A stretch of DNA of 64,000 nt, from NCBI GenBank assembly GCA_022695795.1, contig MU404102.1, positions 186,001 through 250,000 on the forward strand, read 5' to 3'. The notes under the pieces were generated by a model. It was not told the DNA's origin and made no database searches. It saw only the letters and a program-made list of their open reading frames with translations. Numbering within the stretch: position 1 is the stretch's first letter; the number at the start of each line of letters is the position of its first letter. Positions 57,690 to 64,000 of this stretch are shown here, one piece after another. The position numbers were made by a program, and so were the translations under genes. The stretch is from Biscogniauxia marginata (Eukaryota; Ascomycota; Sordariomycetes; Xylariales; Xylariaceae).

Positions 57690-60600
57690 CTAGGCATCCT
57701 CATCCCTCAGGGACTCGTAATCCTCCTCTTCCTCGTCGGCATACCGTAGTCCTTCGTTCATGGCAGCAAAAGAGCGGACAAACCTGGCATCGGGTCGTGA
57801 ACCAGCATATATACTCGGTATCATGAGCACGGGCGGAGCGCCTACATCCTGACTGGTGTATACGGCCTTCAAGAAACCTAGCTGCCAGCCTGCGACGTAC
57901 CATGGAAACGAAGGGTACTTGGAATAATACATCTTAAAGCAGAAAGATGCCTTGAGCAAGTCCCAAACTGACAGCCCGACCCCGACAAGGCCTTCTTCAC
58001 GTAGAGATCGGATCGTCTTGGAGTTGACTTTGTTCGTGGGGGCGATATCACGCCACTTGTCGTAGGCGTTAGTCACCTTGACATTGAATGAATCCCGACT
58101 TTTCGCCCATTCGATAGCTACAGTATCGATATCCTTCTTCAATTCCTCCAAAACGGTTTCCCATGTCGTCATCCTGAATCTCCCCTCTTCTTTTGCCTTG
58201 GCGCGCTCGGCGAACGACCTCTGCATCTTCTCATAGTACTGGTAGAACCTCACTAGGTCCTTATCGAACGGTACAGCTTGGTTGAGGAACTGGTCAAGTG
58301 CTCTGAGTTCCGCATCGATTGTCGGTTTTCCAACGGCAAATTTGACATAGTCGATGATATGGGTTGGCTGTCCAATCCCGTCCCACTCATTGCTTTTATA
58401 TCTAGGTAGCATGGGATCAGATCGACTCTTTCTTCGCTGAGGGTCAGCCTGTTTTTCGTTTAGACTTTTCCGTAAACGCGACCAGTCTTGCGCAGTGAAG
58501 ACAATGCCTTGCTTGGCTCGATCTACCAAGTGGCTGATAAGAGTACTCAAGAAAATAGCCGGCTCATCCCGAACAGAGTTCCTCGAGTAGCAAAGCTTCT
58601 CCTTGTAGTTTGTACAGGTACCGAGTAGGTTAGCGTGCATGTTGAACCGGAAAGCTTGATCCAAGAACTCCGAGATCACATCTTCGGCGCCGTAGGAAAG
58701 GTGAAGATCTTGATACGATTGAGTCTTCTTAGAAACGATGCCTTGTCCAAACAGGTCAGGAACAACAGGGACGTCAGCATTCGTGAAGTTCTCAACGAGG
58801 CTTGGTTCCCAGCAAATCCAGGCAATATCCCCATCGTAATCGCCACCCGAAAGCTTCTCCGCGAGAGGCGTATTACCTTTCGTGGAAAATATGATGACAT
58901 CTTTCAGAGAGCCTAATTCGGGTTTAAAGACAGCTTTCACCCTCTGAATATCGCTCGGGTAATGTGCTGGAGTGCGTGCAACGAGGATATCCATACCGTG
59001 AAGAAATGTCTCGCAAAAGCCAGACCGCTCATCGGAGAATTTGGACGAAAATCCGAGGTGAACTTCATCTTCTTTCAACACTCCAAGAAAATCTACTACC
59101 ATATAGGCGTAGGTGGAACGCCCGATCTTCACGTTGAGACGCGTCTGAAGTTCCTCGCATTTCTCCTTTCGCAGGGCCCAAGCAATTTTTCGTAAAAACT
59201 CTAGTTTTGTCGGGTCGAAACCCTGCGACAGGAGAAGCTCCATCTGGTCTTCTCGGCTAGTTGGAAGCCCAGCTGTCCAAGGGACGTGGCCGAGGTTCAC
59301 GCGGTCTTTTCTACGACTGGCGGGCGAATTCTCATAAACCCAGAGTCTGAATTGAGCGGGATCTTGCATCGCCGTCTTTTGGGCCTCCATTTCCTCTAGG
59401 AGACTGTCTCTCATAAAGTCACCGACGTGCACCTTCATCTTGGACGGACTGATGGCCCTATCTTCAAGAATAGGAAGCAACTGGAGATTCAGATGCGCTG
59501 ATTTTAATTCCCTGGATTCATTACGGACCTCGAATGTTCGATGATCCTCTTCATCATAATCGCACTTCCATTTCCGTTGGGAAGGACTTGTTTCTATCCA
59601 CACGTCATCACTGGTATCGGTCGTGTCGCGGATCCAAAAGCCCTTCGCGCTGCCAAAGCGGCCTTGGTATCCCGCTGGAACCTCGTCTAAGCCCATGATA
59701 TCACGTATTCTTCGTGCAAGACCTATTGACATGCGAGAAATACCATCATTCATGACTTTTCCAGTCGGGGAAAGAATGTCTTGCGGTCGATGTCGAATCT
59801 GATGAGGTTGAAGGACAACGGTAGGGTGTGTCCGACTAAGGCCTAGAGGTTGTCAACAATAGGTAATAACTTTAGGCCTCGACGAATGTACCTAGCGTTA
59901 TCCGAGAGAAGAGCTTGAGCAATGGCTGTGTTTGATTTAGGTCAATCTGCAGGAGCCAGTCAAGGAGACATTCTCGACTCATTTTGGTGTGGGCTCTGAA
60001 TGATTCACCTTTTGGGGAGTACTTCCCCGTCTTATGCCGAATTAGGTCATTGCCATCCTCTGCAAAGAGGTATATTCTCTCCTGGTGTATTGTTTTAGAT
60101 TCGGGGCCGAGCGTATCTTCCCTGGCGACTTTCTTCGGCAAGGAAGGTTTGACGAAGAATGACGCCCATATTCGACCAAGAAACACGTGCGAACTTTTAG
60201 CAAGCCAGTGATGAATATCATCGTGGATAGGTTCAAGAACTTTCAGTTCCGACATTGATGGCATAACAATCTCAAGGAAACGATCAGACCCGAAACGTCG
60301 ATCGAGCCTATGTGGCAAGTCAAGCTTGAGTGGTTGAAGTTGAAAATGAAATAGAGGCCCGGTTTTGGACATATTCGTCGACAGAGACGCGCCGAGTACA
60401 ACCACTTGGTCTGTGGAGCAGAACTTGTCATTCAGACTTGCAGTCCAGGCCTCAGGTCGTGATTTCTCGGGAAAGCTCTTTCCATTGAAAATAGGCAATG
60501 ATCGTAGTCTTTCCCATAACTTTGCTTGATTCGTAAATGTTGGATCGTACTCAATACGTAGGTCATCAATCTTGATCCCACAATGGAGAGCAATCCGTAG

Positions 60601-61941
60601 GATCTCCCAACGCACCGCAAGGGGTGCGGCATCAAGATGTGAAGGAAGAGAAGCTGTTAAACTAGATATCAGACTATAGTGAATAGCAGGGTAAGGAGAT
60701 CTTTACTTACGCCAGACATCCCGAAGTCGCTCCTCGATCTCTTGTGTACCAGTTGCCCCTAAACCACCAAGCTTCATGGGAGACTTACTTGGGGATACTG
60801 CTGGAGCTGCATGGATCTCTGGCGAAGCGGGTTGGTCAAGCTGGGTATTTGCAACTATCGGCGGAAAATCGAACTCTGAGGATGAGTTAGTTGGTGGAAT
60901 ACTCCTGCCAAGCAAACTCCGGGCACTCTTCTGAGACTCGAGAAAATGGTTAAAGGACAACTCGAGAGCGCGTTCAGTGCCTGAAGATGGCGCAAGCGAG
61001 TCTGAATCAGATGCAGGCGGCGGAAGTCTCATCTTTTCCTGGGTGCTTGCCTCGACAGTGTACTGGGTTTCTTGAGAGGGAGGGAGGGGATCATTTTCTT
61101 CTCTTTCGGAGAAGACCTGTGACACGAACGTTGATCTGCTCGTGTTGGCAGACTCTGTGAGCTTATATAAGTCTTTCCCTTTATTAGACCGTGCTTCACG
61201 CGCCTGGAGTGACGGTACCGGCTTAGTGGAGGGACTGATTGGGCGATGCATTTCAGCCTGATTAATATCAAACTCAAGCTCAGATGGAGAATCTGGCCGT
61301 CCAGTATCTTCGGCTATGCTCCTAGATCTCTTTAAAGAATGTATGCTAGTTCCCCATTCTTCTGAGCGGCGTTTAGATTGCCGACTCAGGGAAGGAGAAG
61401 GGGAAGGAGGAGGGTCTTCAGGGGTTAGGTTTGTATGGTTCGTATGAAACGAGCTTGTCAGGGAGCTTCGGGCTTCGCTGATGGGACGTGGGATTTTACC
61501 TGGGCTCAGGCTATCAAGGATATCTAATAGGAGATCCAGAAGCTGACGTCGCTCAGGTTCGGTTGTAGCCCGTGGCAATTGAGTGAAAGAGGGTGTAACG
61601 TCAGGTTCTCCAAGGGGCTTTTTAACCCACTTGGTATGGATATCACGGACGCCTCGATCGAAACGACGCCGGAGCTCTGATGAATTACCCTGATGGTACT
61701 GATACTTGAGACGGTCATAGAATACTAGCTCGTGATAGTAAGGCAGCATTCTCTTTGCCTGGGGTGTTAAACTTGGGTCAGGCCGCTGCAGGTTCAAGCT
61801 GTACAAGTTGGAGAACTCCAGGAACCAAATATCGAAGTCACCAGCTTTAGCACGTTTCTTGGACGGCGTTACAGGCATGGAAGACACGGCAGACCGGTAA
61901 TCAGACCCGGATATAGATCCAGATCCCTCCCACGTCCCCAT
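57690..61941 (-). CDS. qde-1: QDE-1-type RNA-dependent RNA polymerase (RNA silencing)
   Basis: Three exons: 61941-60711, 60653-59892 and 59842-57690 (introns 60654-60710 and 59843-59891), 1381 residues, close to the 1402 of Neurospora QDE-1. The start gives MGTWEGSGSISGSDYRS. Residues 1 to about 400 include a folded N-terminal part (DIWFLEFSNLYSLNLQRPDP) and a long Ser/Pro-rich disordered section. The polymerase half begins near VRWEILRIALHCGIKI. It includes RTHPTVVLQPHQI, MSIGLARRIRDIMG, QGRFGSAKGFWI, YAYMVVDFLGVLKEDEVHLG and the catalytic loop SGGDYDGD near residues 996-1002, the DxDGD metal site of eukaryotic cell-encoded RdRPs. It makes double-stranded RNA from single-stranded templates for Dicer; in Neurospora it also acts on DNA and in rDNA-derived small-RNA production. 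Sad-1/Rrp-3-type paralogues are the alternative, but length and layout favour QDE-1. Confidence 0.93.
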
Positions 61942-63893
61942 GGCTGTCGAGCAGTTGTTATATACCTAGGGTAGGGCTTAATGCTGCAGTTACAAAACCT
62001 TGCCGCAGTTACCAAACCTTCGGGTCCCCCAAGCCCAGATACGGTAGTTTTCAGAGTGTTGAACTCGAGAGAGGCTACCCGGAATCACCAATCACGGCAC
62101 GATGCCCATCGGTGACATGCACGGAGCTCCTAGCTGTAGGATAGAGCCATGTGTGAAGGTAGCACGTGGAAGAACAGAGCCCCTGGTCAAGCAAGTAGAA
62201 CCGAGCCGTCAGCGAGAGATGCCCACCCGAGAACCGTCGAGTTGGTTTCGATTGGACGGTACCCAGGAGCCACAGCGGACCGAGCCGCTTAGTGGGGGAG
62301 ACTAGAAGGTCGCGTACAGGAGCGAGAGAATGAGCCAACGACGCGACCGGAAACGTAATTGGCAGCCAACGAAAGTATCGCGAGAAGGAGGGTATGGGTA
62401 CCACAACGATAGGAACCTTTAGTAGGGCGACGCGAGACTGACGCGAAGCGTACTACCTAGTCTCGTCTCCTTCAGACCAGAGACTAAGCAGCCGGGTGGT
62501 GAGCCAGATGGTGTTAGACAAGCGAAAGAGAGCGAGAGGGAAAGGGAGAGAAAAAAGACGCGTAAATGGAGGGAGAGGAGATGGTGGGGGAAGATTGGAG
62601 GAAACATTGAACCAGATTGGCCGGGGTTATTTTGAGTGGTAGGTAGTCCCTTAGCTCTAGGTACTTGCATATTTCGTACTGTACTTACCTACCGACTTAC
62701 CTACCTATTTTCTCCCAACCCGTTGCAGCCGTCTTGTGTTGTGATTGGCTTTCTACCCAACCTAGCTGCGTAGGTAGTTGCCTGCTTGAAAGGAAAAGCG
62801 GGCCCCTGACCCACCCTTCTGCAGTTCCCATTGTGAACTCGATGAAACTGTCAATGCCTAAAAATTGCAACTTCCAAGAGGGGGCCGTCACAGGAGTACC
62901 TAGTGTATCTGAAGCTGGAAGCGGCATATCCCTGACTAACAAAACCCCGCCTTAGGTACGTAACCAATACATGTACCCACATTGAAGGTAGGTAGGTAAG
63001 TAGTAGGCAACTTACATAGGTAGGGATAGGTTGTAGCTGCACGTTTCTATTACTTAGTAGGTAGATACGGGTTACATTGATGTAGGTAAGTAATATAGCA
63101 GCGACGGGACTCCCTATATACATACCTATATAAGTACTATGTAGGTCCCGGGTATTACATGTAATATTCTAGGTACTTTTTAAGTGTTTATGTTTTAAAC
63201 AAGTAACACTTACCTAAGTACCTTTAACAATACATTACTGCGTTGTTAATTGCTTTATGCCACCTAGTATTTAAGCGAATTCACGTAGATGAGTTTATGT
63301 TGCTTAAATATTCGGAAGGACATTAATAAATTGTTTTGCTCATTTCGTGACAAGGGGGGAATTTCTTATGTGTAAGGAAACCGTTACCGCTTATTAACAA
63401 GTTGAGTTGTGGTTTAGATATACCTACCTCTGCGAACTTATCACTATAAGTACTGCGTACATACTTGACCTAACCCAATGGACGGGAACTTGGTTCTGGC
63501 TCTAAATAGCCCGATTACCTAAGGTATTAAACACGTGGTGGCCCGTGCTCGACAGTGGACCTTACCGTCACCCCCCTCGGCATGTCGGAATGTTTATTGG
63601 CTTGGCAGCTCTTCTTCTGGTTCTTCCTCGCCTCAATCTTCAGAGCCCCGCCCCTCAACAACCGGTACAACTCTCTTAGTCTTCGGTTTTCGGCGTTCTC
63701 AATCGAACCCACTTACACTTCCATATCGTGATTGTTAACGAAATATACGTTTTCCTATCAGCTCTATCTCAGGTTCCATCTCCTGATCAACTAAAGCCAA
63801 GCCCACCGTCTCCCCGTCTCATTGGGCCCGTAGGCTTGTAACATCCGGCGGGGGCGTTTTTGTTGTCTCTTTCGCTGATCCTGCCGTCGCCCA
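61942..63893. promoter_or_regulatory. Upstream region of the divergent RdRP and Zn2Cys6-like genes
   Basis: A 1.95 kb spacer between divergent start codons. It is rich in TAGGTAGG/CCTACCTA motifs (62640, 62685-62706, 62986-62999, 63055-63066, 63420-63430). Open frames at 62102-62305 and 62665-62955 have no motifs. Confidence 0.4.
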
Positions 63894-64000
63894 ATGTCGG
63901 AGCAAGACATCAACCAGGTCCCCGTGCAGGATCTGACCCCCGAACAAGCTAGTCATATCATCCATTCTCATCGTAAAGTGCGATACGGTATGTCTCGAAC
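63894..64000 (+). CDS. First exon of a probable Zn2Cys6 regulator, cut by the window end
   Basis: ATG at 63894 opens MSEQDINQVPVQDLTPEQAS and continues to HSHRKVRY, then meets a consensus donor (G|GTATGT) at 63988. Only 31 codons and one base are in the window; the remaining 13 nt are intron. A short polar first exon ending in a basic RKVRYG just before an intron is typical of fungal Zn(II)2Cys6 regulators, where the next exon opens with the CxxCRxRKxKC cluster. The zinc cluster itself is outside the window, so the family call is an inference. Confidence 0.5.
   Translation, partial: MSEQDINQVPVQDLTPEQASHIIHSHRKVRYGMSR

Noticed and set aside
57121..57690. Full rDNA unit or functional 18S gene near the RdRP
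   Set aside because: Only about 260 nt matches, with deletions and a change in a near-universal motif; no ITS, 5.8S or 28S sequence is nearby.
1..64000. CRISPR arrays, bacterial operons, riboswitches and intact transposons
   Set aside because: None seen; the sequence is eukaryotic with spliced genes, and no transposase or reverse transcriptase was recognised.

Overview
The window is nuclear DNA of a filamentous ascomycete (Pezizomycotina, most likely a sordariomycete). Genes carry short GT-AG introns, mostly about 50-120 nt. The proteins are typical of that group: two Zn2Cys6 regulators, a QDE-1-type RNA-dependent RNA polymerase, a fungal tyrosinase, a GH75 chitosanase, and single-copy housekeeping genes (Fzo1, Vps2, Rio1, a PP2C). 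Exon joins were worked out by hand from splice signals, frame and family conservation. Coordinates are for the whole CDS, and exon limits are in the text.

Left part (1-22.7 kb), accessory and gene-poor: a decayed medium-chain reductase at the edge; a Cys-rich one-TM protein with an unresolved frame; an LTR-like relic near 3.9-4.3 kb; then a plausible nitrogen-scavenging trio of Zn2Cys6 regulator (+), N-carbamoyl amino acid hydrolase (-) and allantoate-type MFS permease (-). A GH31 alpha-glucosidase-type enzyme and a tyrosinase with a duplicated N-terminal segment follow, separated by kilobases with no recognisable gene.

Middle part (22.7-42.5 kb), more conserved: a basic Ser/Arg-rich protein; a 1241-residue protein with an N-terminal ADF/cofilin-homology domain and a C-terminal PH-like domain; a PP2C phosphatase; and a divergent pair of ESCRT-III Vps2 (with a 6-nt first exon) and mitofusin Fzo1. 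Between them lie a 4.7 kb gene-free stretch and a sharply AT-rich island near 37.1-37.3 kb.

Right part (42.5-64 kb): GH75 chitosanase, Rio1 kinase, GH20 beta-hexosaminidase with an extra C-terminal domain, an aldo-keto reductase, a QDE-1-like RdRP, and the first exon of what is probably another Zn2Cys6 regulator cut by the window end. Just 3' of the RdRP gene, in the same orientation, lies a diverged fragment of nuclear 18S rRNA. This is the most unexpected element in the window, because QDE-1 enzymes are known to be involved in making small RNAs from rDNA.

The chitosanase and hexosaminidase suggest chitin/chitosan turnover. The carbamoylase/permease/regulator group suggests use of carbamoylated nitrogen compounds. 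Short TAGGTAGG/TACCTAGGTA motifs are scattered through the spacers. No complete tRNA, rRNA operon or intact transposon was recognised.
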